Assembly (NCBI RefSeq): GCF_000425385.1
Contig: NZ_KE384357.1
Span: forward strand, 146,579 to 210,578
From: Pseudoduganella violaceinigra DSM 15887
GTDB taxonomy: Bacteria; Pseudomonadota; Gammaproteobacteria; Burkholderiales; Burkholderiaceae_D
Reading direction: 5' to 3'
Length of the DNA: 64,000 nt
Within the stretch, counting starts at the first letter, position 1. Every line of letters begins with the position of its first letter. The notes beneath the pieces are model-generated. The model ran no database searches. It had not been told where the DNA came from and saw only the letters and a list, made by a program, of their open reading frames with translations. Positions 39,020 to 47,844 of this stretch are shown one piece after another. Made by a program: the position numbers and the translations under genes.

Positions 39020-41035
39020 ATGCTCATCCTTTACGCCGGAACGATCGTCCTCAGCGCCTTCCTGCTATTCCAGGTACAGCCCATCATCGGCAAAATGGTG
39101 CTGCCCTGGTTCGGAGGATCGGCGGCGGCATGGACTGTCTGCATGCTGTTTTTCCAGCTAACCCTATTACTGGGCTACCTGTACTCCCACCTGACATCCC
39201 GCTATTTGCCGCCGCGCCGGCAAGCCTGGCTGCATGCCGGCCTGTTGCTGCTCGCTGCATTGACGCTTCCCATCATTCCGGGAAACGGCTGGAAGCCCAC
39301 GGCGGGCGACGACCCAGCCCTCCAGCTATTAGGCTTGCTTGCGGCAACCATAGGGCTACCCTACTTCCTGCTGTCGACTACGGGGCCGCTGGTCCAGCAC
39401 TGGTTTGCACAGGAACGCCCGGGAAGCGTGCCTTATCGCCTGTTTGCGCTCTCCAATTTTGCCTCCCTGTTGGGCTTGTTGAGCTACCCCTTGCTGTTCG
39501 AGCCGCGCTTCACGGTGAAGGAAATGTCCGCTTTCTGGTCCCTGGGTTTTGGACTTTTCGCCCTGTTTTGCGCCGCCCTGGCACTGAGCGGACGCGGTCG
39601 CCGCCAAACTCACCACACCTTGCGCGAAGATGCGATGGCCGGCAAACCCGGCTTGCACGAAAGCCTGTTGTGGGGTGCCCTGGCTGCCGTGCCAACCGTC
39701 GTCCTGATGGCGGCCACCAGCCACCTGACCGCGAACATTGCGCCCGTTCCCCTGCTTTGGGTCTTGCCGCTGGTGATCTACCTGCTGACGTTCATTCTCT
39801 GCTTCGAAAGCTCGCGCTGGTACAAGCGCTGGCTGTTCCTTCCCCTGATGGCTATTCTGACGCCGCTGCTTATTGCCTGCACCAGTTTCCCCAGCCTGAT
39901 GCCGCGTGGGATCGTGTGGCCAACCTTGCTGTTCTCCGTCTGTATCTTCACTTACTGCATGGCTTGCCATGGCGAGCTCGCCCGGCTTAAGCCTCCGCCT
40001 GCGCAACTGACAGCCTATTACCTGGTGATTGCCATCGGCGGCGCGATCGGAGGCATGTTCACCGGACTGCTGGCGCCGCGCATCTTCAATGACGATTACG
40101 AACTGACCTTATCCTGCATTGCCGCCGTCTGCATCGCCGGAGCCGCCTGCCACCATCGCCCGGCGGAACCGATACAGCGCGGCGCTCGTATCAAGGCCGC
40201 CGTGTTCTTTACCACCCTGGTCGGCGTACTGTGGGGCGCCAATGCGCTCTGGCCTTTCACGCCGATAGTCAAGGCCCGCAATTTCTACGGCACAGTCAAG
40301 GTGAAGGATACCGAACCAGGAGCCGGCCAGGCACGACAGCTGACCCATGGCGTCATCGTGCACGGCCGCCAGTTCCTTGATCCACAGAAGCGGCGCTGGC
40401 CAACTACTTACTACGGCAGCGACGGCGGCGCAGGAATCGCCATCGCCGCCAGCCGTCACGGGGAAGCACAGCGCGTCGGCGTGATTGGACTCGGCGCCGG
40501 CACCATGGCAGCCTACTGCCGGCCCGGCGACGTCTACCGCTTTTACGAAATCAACCCGCTGGTCAGCGAATTCGCGGACCGGCAATTCAGCTTCCTGCGC
40601 GACTGCCCCGCCAACAAAACAGTGGCGCTCGGCGATGCACGCCTGGTGCTGGATGAAGAAACATCGCAGCAGTTCGACCTGCTGGCGGTCGACGCCTTCT
40701 CCGGCGACTCGGTACCGGTGCATTTGCTGACCACGGAAGCCTTCAACATCTACTTCCGCCACCTAAAGCCGGATGGGGTGCTGGCAATCCATATCTCCAA
40801 CCGCTACCTGAACATGGCACCAGTCGTGAAACGCGCGGCCGACAACTTCCACCGTGCAGCATTTCTTTCGGAGAGCAAGTCGGACTACGCGCGCGGGGTA
40901 ACCGCCGCGACCTGGGTGCTGGTCGGCCAGCGCGACCGATTATTGCCCTATGCCGCCCTCCACGAACTGCCGCCGGCGCCGGACGTGCGGCCATGGACAG
41001 ACGATTACAGCAGCTTATTGGGAATCATGAAATAA
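39020..41035 (+). CDS. Membrane-anchored spermidine synthase-like protein (MFS-fused type)
   Basis: 671 residues. About 11 hydrophobic segments in residues 1-380 (MLILYAGTIVLSAFLLFQVQ, VCMLFFQLTLLLGYLYSHLT ... LPLMAILTPLLIACTSF), then a spermine/spermidine synthase-type Rossmann domain (GVIGLGAGTMAAYCRPGDVY, YEINPLVSEFA, DARLVLDEETSQQFDLLAVDAFSGDSVPVHLLT). Such fused proteins are widespread in proteobacteria, with polyamine or unknown aminopropyl-transfer activity. The true substrate is not known. Confidence 0.87.
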   Translation: MLILYAGTIVLSAFLLFQVQPIIGKMVLPWFGGSAAAWTVCMLFFQLTLLLGYLYSHLTSRYLPPRRQAWLHAGLLLLAALTLPIIPGNGWKPTAGDDPALQLLGLLAATIGLPYFLLSTTGPLVQHWFAQERPGSVPYRLFALSNFASLLGLLSYPLLFEPRFTVKEMSAFWSLGFGLFALFCAALALSGRGRRQTHHTLREDAMAGKPGLHESLLWGALAAVPTVVLMAATSHLTANIAPVPLLWVLPLVIYLLTFILCFESSRWYKRWLFLPLMAILTPLLIACTSFPSLMPRGIVWPTLLFSVCIFTYCMACHGELARLKPPPAQLTAYYLVIAIGGAIGGMFTGLLAPRIFNDDYELTLSCIAAVCIAGAACHHRPAEPIQRGARIKAAVFFTTLVGVLWGANALWPFTPIVKARNFYGTVKVKDTEPGAGQARQLTHGVIVHGRQFLDPQKRRWPTTYYGSDGGAGIAIAASRHGEAQRVGVIGLGAGTMAAYCRPGDVYRFYEINPLVSEFADRQFSFLRDCPANKTVALGDARLVLDEETSQQFDLLAVDAFSGDSVPVHLLTTEAFNIYFRHLKPDGVLAIHISNRYLNMAPVVKRAADNFHRAAFLSESKSDYARGVTAATWVLVGQRDRLLPYAALHELPPAPDVRPWTDDYSSLLGIMK

Positions 41036-41071
41036 TCATCGGACTAGTAACCAACCGAAAGGAAACTCAAG

Positions 41072-41551
41072 ATGGATGCAGTAAAGATTGATATCGGCCT
41101 CTCCGACGACAGCCGTGCACGCATTGCCGATGGCCTGTCGCGATTGCTGGCCGACAGCTACACGCTCTACCTGATGACCCACAACTTCCACTGGAACGTG
41201 AAGGGCCCGATGTTCAACTCCCTGCACCAGATGTTCATGACGCAGTACAGCGAACAATGGACCGCACTCGACTTGATCGCCGAACGCATCCGCGCACTGG
41301 GCTATCCGGCGCCGGGCACCTACGCCGAATTCAGCAAGCTGAGTTCAATCAAGGAAGTGGCAGGCGTGCCGAAAGCCATGGAGATGGTGCGCCACCTGGT
41401 CACCGCCCAGGAAGCCACCGCCCGCACCGCGCGTTCGCTGCTGCCGGTGGTCGACGAGGCCAACGACCAGCCGACCATCGACCTGCTGACCCAGCGCCTG
41501 GACGTCCACGAAAAGACCGCGTGGATGCTGCGCAGCCTGCTGGAAGAATAA
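41072..41551 (+). CDS. dps: Dps ferritin-like DNA-protection protein
   Basis: 159 residues. Ferroxidase motifs of the Dps group: YLMTHNFHWNVKGPMFNSLH and the helix WTALDLIAERIRALGYPAPG, plus a C-terminal helix (ANDQPTIDLLTQRLDVHEKT). Dodecamer that stores iron and protects DNA in stationary phase and against peroxide. Promoter is not obvious; a weak ribosome site GGAAAC precedes the ATG. Confidence 0.94.
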   Translation: MDAVKIDIGLSDDSRARIADGLSRLLADSYTLYLMTHNFHWNVKGPMFNSLHQMFMTQYSEQWTALDLIAERIRALGYPAPGTYAEFSKLSSIKEVAGVPKAMEMVRHLVTAQEATARTARSLLPVVDEANDQPTIDLLTQRLDVHEKTAWMLRSLLEE

Positions 41552-41554
41552 GCC

Positions 41555-42184
41555 TCAGGCCATCCTGTCCGAAGTAATGATGTGTTCGCCCGGCAGCGGG
41601 TGCATTGCCGCGCCGAGCATGGCGCGCGCAATGTTCGCAGCCGGATTGATGCGCCATGCGCGCGGCAATACCGGGCCGAGCAGGGACAGGATCGGCACCA
41701 TGATTTTCTCGCCAAGTCTGAACTCTTCACGCGCGCCACCAATCAATCCTGGGCGCGCGATCACCAGCGTCGGAAAACCCAGCGAACGCAGGCCGTGCTC
41801 GACCTCCCCTTTGACGCGGTTATAGAAAATGCCTGAACCGGCATCGGCGCCAAGCGCTGAATTCAGCACAAAGCTTGGTGTGCCGTGCTGTCGCGCAAGG
41901 CGTCCCACCTCCATCGGATAGCTGAAATCCACTTTACGGAATGCTTCCTGTGAACCTGCCGTCTTGATGGTCGTGCCCAGCGCACAAATCACGGCATCGG
42001 CTTGCCACCAAGGTTCCTGGGCCGGCAGACGGTCATAGTCGACAATCGGCGCCACCAGTTTAGGATGAGGCTGTATGCGGCGGCGTACCGGCGCAACTAC
42101 TTGCGCAACTTCCGGCGCGGCCAGCGCAAGTTTCAACACTTCACTTCCGACCAAGCCTGTTGCCCCGACCAGTATTAGCTTCAT
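41555..42184 (-). CDS. NAD(P)-binding oxidoreductase (HTATIP2/atypical SDR)
   Basis: 209 residues from ATG 42184. Dinucleotide-binding start MKLILVGATGLVGSEVLKLA, then DAVICALGTTIKTAGSQEAFRKVD and SYPMEVGRLARQHGTPSFVL as in the YbjT/HTATIP2 group of small Rossmann proteins. Substrate unknown. Overlaps the SGNH hydrolase by ATGA (translational coupling). Confidence 0.85.
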   Translation of the reverse strand: MKLILVGATGLVGSEVLKLALAAPEVAQVVAPVRRRIQPHPKLVAPIVDYDRLPAQEPWWQADAVICALGTTIKTAGSQEAFRKVDFSYPMEVGRLARQHGTPSFVLNSALGADAGSGIFYNRVKGEVEHGLRSLGFPTLVIARPGLIGGAREEFRLGEKIMVPILSLLGPVLPRAWRINPAANIARAMLGAAMHPLPGEHIITSDRMA

Positions 42185-42918
42185 GTTCTTTGTTCCAGAT
42201 AGGCTTCGGCCAACATGCGCGCCCATACATTGCAGCCTTTGGCCGAGGGATGGTAACCGTCTTCCGCAGCCAGCGTACTGTCGGACTGGGTATCCAATAC
42301 AAGGGGGACGTGCCGCAACAACGCGTCTTCGCGCGCCAGTGCCTGCAAGCCGCGATCGAGCGCCGCCGCCTTCATTCCAAGCACCCAGCGCAAAGGATGC
42401 GGCAGCGCCGGAAATGCCTGCATCGGCGGTACACCCGACAGCAGCACCACTGCGGGCGAGCAGCGTTCGCGCAACTGATCGAGCAGGGCCAGCATATCCC
42501 GCTGCCACTCGCTAACCCGGCGGAAAGCAACCGAATCGTTGACGCCAAAAGCGACCAGCAGGATGTCGACTGGCTCCGCCGGGACCTGAGGCAGCAACTC
42601 AGCCAAGGCATCACGCACCGTTGCGCCATTACGGCCATAAGCACGCCAGTGCACTGGGCGGCCAGCGCCCATTGCCAGAGATTGCGCCAAGCGCGCCGTA
42701 ATCGCCTCTTCCTGCAGTGCGACACCGACACCTGCCACCGGCGATTCCCCAATGGCAATCAGCCTCAGCGGCGCACCGGCCGAATCAGCCATTGCGATGC
42801 CAGCGCGCTCACCGTCCGCCTCCGGCATACGAGGTGTTTTTGCGCGCGTGCGGCGTCCCTGCACCAGCAACAAAGGCAGCAACGGCAGGGCAATCAATTC
42901 GGGCAGCGAATTTCTCAT
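42181..42918 (-). CDS. SGNH/GDSL hydrolase, membrane-anchored
   Basis: 245 residues. N-terminal hydrophobic segment (LPELIALPLLPLLLV) then an SGNH fold: block I with catalytic serine IAIGESPVAGVG, block III VAFGVNDSVAF, and block V DGYHPSAKG with catalytic Asp and His. GES instead of GDS at block I is tolerated in the family. Acyl-ester hydrolase of unknown substrate, likely acting on envelope esters. Confidence 0.85.
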   Translation of the reverse strand: MRNSLPELIALPLLPLLLVQGRRTRAKTPRMPEADGERAGIAMADSAGAPLRLIAIGESPVAGVGVALQEEAITARLAQSLAMGAGRPVHWRAYGRNGATVRDALAELLPQVPAEPVDILLVAFGVNDSVAFRRVSEWQRDMLALLDQLRERCSPAVVLLSGVPPMQAFPALPHPLRWVLGMKAAALDRGLQALAREDALLRHVPLVLDTQSDSTLAAEDGYHPSAKGCNVWARMLAEAYLEQRT

Positions 42919-42930
42919 GCCGCGATCATA

Positions 42931-43182
42931 TCAGTCGGCATTCCTGATCGCATTCGCCCGCCGCCGCAACTCCCGTTCAGTGGCAAACGGACGATCCTCC
43001 TCCAGGCAGGGTTCGCCCTTCAATTCTTCACGAAAAGTCCAATGCAATTGGCTTGCCCGGACCACCAGAGCCCGCAGCCGCTTCACTTCCCACAGCACAG
43101 CCAGCATGTCGTCATTCTGGTTGCGAAGCCAGATTTCCCGTAATTCCTGCGCCGTCAGGGGCTTTTGCAAAACTGTATGCAT
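42931..43182 (-). CDS. Small hypothetical protein with SOS-box promoter
   Basis: 83 residues, soluble and helical (LTAQELREIWLRNQNDDMLA ... TERELRRRANAIRNAD). No family recognised. Its start codon lies inside the LexA box it shares with the divergent SRAP gene, so it may also belong to the SOS regulon. Probably co-transcribed with the SGNH hydrolase only 12 bases downstream. Confidence 0.68.
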   Translation of the reverse strand: MHTVLQKPLTAQELREIWLRNQNDDMLAVLWEVKRLRALVVRASQLHWTFREELKGEPCLEEDRPFATERELRRRANAIRNAD

Positions 43183-43188
43183 ATACAG
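43173..43188. promoter_or_regulatory. LexA (SOS) box between SRAP gene and 83-codon gene
   Basis: CTGTATGCATATACAG fits CTGT-N8-ACAG perfectly. It covers the ATG of the minus-strand 83-codon gene and lies 37 bases before the SRAP ATG, so it can repress both. Confidence 0.86.
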
Positions 43189-43224
43189 TAGTTTAGCAAG
43201 CCCGTTCCGGTTAGCATAGCCCCC

Positions 43225-43920
43225 ATGTGCACCAATTACCGCCCCACGTCCCGTGACCTGCTGCAGGAAATGATGGACATTGACCTTTCCAACCTGGAAG
43301 GCCTGGAATGGCCGGACGAAACCTGGAAGGATTACAACGCCCCCATTATTCGCCTCGGCCTGGATGGCCAGCCGGAATGCGTGGTCGCGTCCTTCGGCTT
43401 TGTGCCGCGCCGCCACGTTCCAGCCGCAATGCCGTCGCTGACCACCATGAATGCCCGCAGCGAAACGGTGGGCCAGCTGCGTTCCTACAGCAAGCATTGG
43501 AAAGCCAGTCAGCTCTGCCTGGTTCCGATGACCGGATTCTATGAACCGAACTACGAATCGGGCAAGGCGGTACGCTGGCAGATCGCCATGGCCAACGAGC
43601 GTCCCTTCGCTGTGGCTGGCATGTGGCGCAGCTGGGCGGAAGCGGACGGAAGCACAAGCCATTCCTTCACCCAGCTCACCATCAATGCCGATGCGCATCC
43701 CCTCCTGATGCGATTTCACAGGCCCGATGAAGAAAAGCGCACGCTGGTCGTCGTGCCGCCGGATGCTTACCGGGACTGGCTCACCTGCCGCGACCCGGAA
43801 TTCGCCCGCTCCTTCCTCACGCCCTACCCTCACCAGATGATGCGAGCGTGGGAAGACCCCCGCCCGTCCGCCAAAAAGCAGCCGACGATAGAAAAACAGC
43901 AATCGTTGTTGGATTTTTGA
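43225..43920 (+). CDS. SRAP-family (HMCES/YedK-like) abasic-site processing protein
   Basis: 231 residues. The catalytic cysteine is residue 2 (MCTNYRPTS), exposed after removal of Met1, which forms a stable thiazolidine link with abasic sites in single-stranded DNA. Other family features: MPSLTTMNARSETV, FYEPNYESGKAVRWQIAM and HRPDEEKRTLVVVPPDAY with the catalytic histidine region. SOS-controlled, as the name SOS response-associated peptidase implies. Confidence 0.93.
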   Translation: MCTNYRPTSRDLLQEMMDIDLSNLEGLEWPDETWKDYNAPIIRLGLDGQPECVVASFGFVPRRHVPAAMPSLTTMNARSETVGQLRSYSKHWKASQLCLVPMTGFYEPNYESGKAVRWQIAMANERPFAVAGMWRSWAEADGSTSHSFTQLTINADAHPLLMRFHRPDEEKRTLVVVPPDAYRDWLTCRDPEFARSFLTPYPHQMMRAWEDPRPSAKKQPTIEKQQSLLDF

Positions 43921-44059
43921 TGTCGAAAAACTTTACACCCAGCCGTTCATTGCGATGGCTTGGTGCAGCGCATTCTTTATAAATCAATGATTTATTAATG
44001 CATGGTCTGGTTTTTGCTTATCAGCATTCCCAATTACCTAAAGCAAATCCTAGACGCAG

Positions 44060-44941
44060 ATGATGAAATTCAAATCCGCCGCTGCGGCCAGCCTGCTCGC
44101 AGCACCAGTGTTCGCCCACGCTGCTCCAATCACCCTTTTTGCAGGCCAGAACGTCAACCTTGAGCAAGGCAGCAAGGTGACCGGCGATGTCGGTGCCAAG
44201 GGCAATATCCACGCGAAATACGACAGCCAGGTAACGGGCAATGTACTCGGTGGCGGCAACGTCACCCTTGAACAGAAATCCAAAGTCAGCGGTAACGCCA
44301 CCGCAGGCGGCAAAGTCGACGTGAAATACGGCGCCCAGGTGAATGGAAACGTAGCGGGCAAAACTTCATCGCCGACACTGGACAGCCTGCCCGCTGGCAC
44401 CGTCTTCGATGCCGGCAGCAAAGCATTCGGTCTCAACGCTTACGCGACTGGCAGCATGGGCCAGGGCAAGTACGGCAAGGTCAACATCGGCTACGATTCG
44501 ACTCTGACCCTGACCGCTGGCACGTATTATTTCGATTCCCTGGTAGTGAACTCGGAAAGCAAGTTCATCTTCGACCTGTCCGGCGGCGCCATCAACCTGT
44601 TCATCAAGGGCAATGTGAACATCGGCTCGAACTTCGATTTCGAAATGCTGAACGGCGACGCGACCAAGATCTATACCGAAACCAAAGGCAACTGGGAGCA
44701 AGGCGCATGGGGCGAATGGTTCGGCACCCTGTTTGCATCGGGCGCGGACAGCAGCCTGCACTTCAACCAGGGCTCGGTCCTGGGCGGCACTTTCATGGCG
44801 CGCAAGAATATTCAGTTGGACACCGGCAGCGTTGTCAGCGCCATGCCGAAGGAAGCCGCCAAAATTCCAGTACCAGGCTCGTTGCCACTACTGGCTGTCG
44901 GCTTGATGGCACTCGCACTCTTCCGCCGCGAGCAAGCCTGA
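44060..44941 (+). CDS. Surface protein with bactofilin-like repeats and VP-CTERM sorting tail
   Basis: 293 residues, signal peptide (about residues 1-22, ends FAHA). Two tandem 34-residue polymer-like repeats follow (EQGSKVTGDVGAKGNIHAKY and EQKSKVSGNATAGGKVDVKY), resembling bactofilin/beta-helix turns, then a beta-rich domain, and a C-terminal tail PVPGSLPLLAVGLMALALF with a basic end (RREQA). This resembles the VP-CTERM variant of PEP-CTERM. Likely surface-sorted. No neighbouring exosortase. Confidence 0.75.
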   Translation: MMKFKSAAAASLLAAPVFAHAAPITLFAGQNVNLEQGSKVTGDVGAKGNIHAKYDSQVTGNVLGGGNVTLEQKSKVSGNATAGGKVDVKYGAQVNGNVAGKTSSPTLDSLPAGTVFDAGSKAFGLNAYATGSMGQGKYGKVNIGYDSTLTLTAGTYYFDSLVVNSESKFIFDLSGGAINLFIKGNVNIGSNFDFEMLNGDATKIYTETKGNWEQGAWGEWFGTLFASGADSSLHFNQGSVLGGTFMARKNIQLDTGSVVSAMPKEAAKIPVPGSLPLLAVGLMALALFRREQA

Positions 44942-45087
44942 ACAGGCTTATGACGCCAGGACCAGGGCATCTGTCCCTGGACTAAAGGCGGCGGCAACGC
45001 ATCCGAAGGCTTAAGCCGGTCGTGGTCAATCCGCACCACCAGCGCAGAGAGCGGCTAGCGTAAAACGGGATGGAGAGCCATCACTTG

Positions 45088-45552
45088 TCACCGCTCGCCG
45101 GTGTTCGACGAAAGGTTTTCCTGCACGCGTGCCAGCAACGACTGCAGCAACGCCTTATCGCCTTGCGTGAACCCCGCGAAGGCTTGCCTGGAAAGCCGCT
45201 CCCCTTCCGCATGCACTTCGTCGAACAGTGCGCGTCCGGCGGGCATCAGCGACAGCAGGGTGCTTCGGCGATCCGCTGGATCCTCCTCCGCCGACACAAG
45301 CTCCGCATCCCTCAAGCCACGCAGCAGCCTCGCCATTTGCCCCTTGTCCCGGCCGGAATGCGCCACCAGATCGGTGAGCGTGCAGCCGGGATGAAATCCG
45401 ATGAAGTGCAGCACGCGGAACTCGATTGGCCCCAGCGCCTGCGGGCTGCCGCGCAAGGCCTTGTACTGCTGCCCGCGATACAGATGCGTGATCTGGTGGA
45501 TGGCTTCAAAGACATCGCTTTCCGACACAATTCGAATTTTGGTTGACATCAT
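45088..45552 (-). CDS. MarR-family transcriptional regulator
   Basis: About 154 residues; two adjacent ATGs (45552, 45549). Winged helix core: PQALGPIEFRVLHFIGFHPGCTLTDLVAHSGRDKGQMARLLRGLRDAELVSAEEDPADRRSTLLSLMPAG. Divergent from the siderophore-interacting flavoprotein with two palindromes between, so repression of that gene and itself is likely. The ligand is unknown. Confidence 0.9.
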   Translation of the reverse strand: MMSTKIRIVSESDVFEAIHQITHLYRGQQYKALRGSPQALGPIEFRVLHFIGFHPGCTLTDLVAHSGRDKGQMARLLRGLRDAELVSAEEDPADRRSTLLSLMPAGRALFDEVHAEGERLSRQAFAGFTQGDKALLQSLLARVQENLSSNTGER

Positions 45553-45588
45553 CAACTAACATCAATAGTATTGGATGACATTATCAAC
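45542..45588. promoter_or_regulatory. Two MarR-type palindromes between regulator and SIP gene
   Basis: GTTGACATCATCAAC (45542-45556) and GATGACATTATCAAC (45574-45588) are two related dyads, 32 bases apart, about 14 bases before the flavoprotein ATG. The first overlaps the regulator's start codons. They suit a MarR dimer. Confidence 0.62.
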
Positions 45589-45602
45589 CATCTGGAGCAA
45601 TT

Positions 45603-46334
45603 ATGGAACTTTCGGCGAAAACCGGAGTGCAGCGCGTTCGCCACGAAGTCAGGAAGCGCAATCTGGTGGTCAGCCAGGTCGAACAGCTGACGCCCGAATA
45701 CCTGCGCGTCACATTGTCCGGCCCCGACCTGGAAGGCTTCACTTCCATGTCGTTCGACGACCATATCAAATTGATCTTGGCCGATGACGAAGAGGCCCGC
45801 GTCTGGCGCGACTTCACGCCGCAAAGCTTCGACCCGGTCAAGCAGGAGCTGGCATTGGAATTCGCGATGCACCCCGTTGGAGCGGCCTCGGACTGGGCCA
45901 AAGCAGCAGCCGTTGGCACTGCCATCACGATTGCCGGTCCGCGCGGTTCAATGCTGATTCCGACGGACTACGATTGGCACCTTTTTGTCGGTGACGCCGC
46001 TGCCCTCCCGGCCATTCGTCGCCGGCTTGCGGAACTGCCAGCCAGCGCCAAGGTGACCGTCATTGCCGCTGACGACAACGATGGAACGCTGTTGAATGCG
46101 GCTGGCACCAGTTGGCAAATCAAGCGCGTGGCCGACGATATGGAAATGATTCAGGCGGTAAGTGACCTGGAGTTCCCCGCCGGTCAAGGGTTCTGCTGGT
46201 GCGCCGGTGAAGCGGCCGCAATGAAACAGCTGCGTGAGCTGCTCGCAAACGAAAAAAATCATCCGAAGGGCGCAATGCGGGTTGCCGCATATTGGAAGAA
46301 TGGCGTTGTCAACCACCACGAAAACCTGGAGTAA
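45603..46334 (+). CDS. Siderophore-interacting protein (SIP), FAD-dependent reductase
   Basis: 243 residues of the SIP family (FAD_binding_9 plus SIP domain). N-terminal FAD part SQVEQLTPEYLRVTLSGPDL ... SFDDHIKLIL and ASDWAKAAAVGTAITIAGPRGS; NAD(P) part HLFVGDAAALPAIRRRLAEL and CWCAGEAAAMKQLRELL. Reduces ferric siderophores to release iron. The R-x-YTPR motif of the FAD site is changed to RDFTPQSFD. Divergent from MarR with operators between. Confidence 0.9.
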   Translation: MELSAKTGVQRVRHEVRKRNLVVSQVEQLTPEYLRVTLSGPDLEGFTSMSFDDHIKLILADDEEARVWRDFTPQSFDPVKQELALEFAMHPVGAASDWAKAAAVGTAITIAGPRGSMLIPTDYDWHLFVGDAAALPAIRRRLAELPASAKVTVIAADDNDGTLLNAAGTSWQIKRVADDMEMIQAVSDLEFPAGQGFCWCAGEAAAMKQLRELLANEKNHPKGAMRVAAYWKNGVVNHHENLE

Positions 46335-46763
46335 GCTGCACGGTTCAAGCTTGGACTGTCCCCCTTACCCATCCTCCGATCCTTAACAGCAGTCGGTCTG
46401 AACGAGCACTCCGGCGCCGCGCGCCAACATCGCGCGGCATCTGGCAGCAAATACAGATAAGGCCGAACTGGCTCTACAGAAAGTGCAGCCCTACCTGCGC
46501 AAGCACTTCGAGAGCGCCGGCATCAAGGCCTTTCCCTCCGGCGAGGAATAGGCTCTCACTTTCAAACAAAAGTACGAGAGAAATGCTGAAATGGCATCCA
46601 CCTGGTTGACCATTCTCGGTACCCATTGCCCCAACAGCCGCCTCGTGATTAGCGCGCTCGATGGCCACGTCGGCTGGCGCAAAGGCAAACTTCATCCAGC
46701 TAGGACGCCAATTCAGCTCCGCAATATCGGCACTTTGTGGCTTCGATCACCACAGCGCTTGGT
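46335..46763. other. 429-base region with gene remnant
   Basis: Holds the C-terminal remnant 46441-46551 (see next entry) and otherwise no coding frame with support on either strand. The right part probably contains the tail and 3' flank of the diguanylate cyclase gene. Confidence 0.55.
46441..46551 (+). pseudogene. C-terminal gene remnant, copy 1 (YLRKHFESAGIKAF family)
   Basis: Reads LAANTDKAELALQKVQPYLR, then KHFESAGIKAFPSGEE and a TAG stop (46549-46551), with no upstream start or domain. A second, more degraded copy lies at 52262-52318 (YLRKRFEAVGIKAFP then TAG), with matching DNA beyond the stop (GCTCTCACTTTCAAAC here, GCCTTCACTTTCAGAC there). The parent family is not known to me. Confidence 0.55.
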
Positions 46764-47828
46764 TCAATGCAAGCGGCTCCGCTTTTGCGCATACATTTGT
46801 TCGTCCGCCAAGAGGACGTAATGCGACAGCGTCTGGTCCGCGCTGGAATCGACCAGCACGACGCCCGCACTGATCGAAACGCAATATGGCCGCTCCTGCA
46901 TCAAATTGAAGGCGCGCAGATTGGCGTCAATACGCGACAGGATGACTTCTGGCTGCTCGTCGTCAAGGGTATACGCGACAAATTCGTCGCCCCCGAGGCG
47001 TGCCACGACATCGGCATGGCGGAACGACTGGCGGAACACAAGCGCGGCGTCCCGGATCATGGCGTCTCCGGCCTCGTGCCCCAGTTCGTCGTTCACACGC
47101 TTCAGGCCATCGATGTCCGCAAAGATCACGGCGCTCTTTGTGCGCTTGCGGCGAGCAAGCTTGTAGATTTGTTCGGCCTGCAGGAAGAAGCCGCGCCGAT
47201 TGTACAGCCCCGTCAGGACGTCGGTCAGCGACAGCATCCGCATTTCGCTCACCGCCTCGTCCCTTTGCTTCAATTCTTCGGCATGGGTCACTGACGTGTC
47301 GGCGATTTCCTGGCGCTGTTCGCGCAGAAGCCGCTCGAGTGAAGTCTGCGACTCGATTTTGCCCAGCGCTGCCCCGGCCAACTGCAGAATGTATGTGAGC
47401 GTGCGTTTGTATGCATCCTGCGTCGCGGTATCCACGTCATGAATCCAGCTGACTGCGAGGACCACCGCTGCGGCGTGCGCCGGCACGGCCAGCACCAGCC
47501 GGCGTGGTCCTCCGCACTCATCGCCGTTGGGCTGGGCGTCCGCAGCGGCGGCCACGTCGGCAGTCATGCGCACGGCGGCGCGGTATAGCGGATGGCCCGT
47601 GCCGGCCGAATGCGCAATACCGTAACTGTCGAACTCGACAAGATCGATCCGATCGCCGCGCAGGAGAAGCAAGGCCGAGTCGAACCGGACCATTTCCGCC
47701 AGCGCGCGGCCGATCAATGCCAGCGAACCTTGCGCCTCGTCGGTCTGGAGCAGGTCGCGCGCCAGGGTTAACAGTATGCCCAACTGGGCCGGTCCGAGCT
47801 GCCGCGTTTCCAGCCGATGTTTTCTCAT
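46764..47828 (-). CDS. GGDEF diguanylate cyclase with GAF-like sensor
   Basis: 354 residues from ATG 47828 with a GGGGGA ribosome-site-like stretch. N-terminal about 180 residues look like a GAF-type sensory domain (LLTLARDLLQTDEAQGSLAL ... YILQLAGAALGKIE). The catalytic GGDEF domain has LTGLYNRRGFFLQAEQ and RLGGDEFVAYTL with an intact GGDEF active site and no RxxD inhibitory site in the visible place. Makes cyclic di-GMP. No EAL domain. Confidence 0.93.
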   Translation of the reverse strand: MRKHRLETRQLGPAQLGILLTLARDLLQTDEAQGSLALIGRALAEMVRFDSALLLLRGDRIDLVEFDSYGIAHSAGTGHPLYRAAVRMTADVAAAADAQPNGDECGGPRRLVLAVPAHAAAVVLAVSWIHDVDTATQDAYKRTLTYILQLAGAALGKIESQTSLERLLREQRQEIADTSVTHAEELKQRDEAVSEMRMLSLTDVLTGLYNRRGFFLQAEQIYKLARRKRTKSAVIFADIDGLKRVNDELGHEAGDAMIRDAALVFRQSFRHADVVARLGGDEFVAYTLDDEQPEVILSRIDANLRAFNLMQERPYCVSISAGVVLVDSSADQTLSHYVLLADEQMYAQKRSRLH

Positions 47829-47844
47829 GGTGCGTCCCCCTTCA

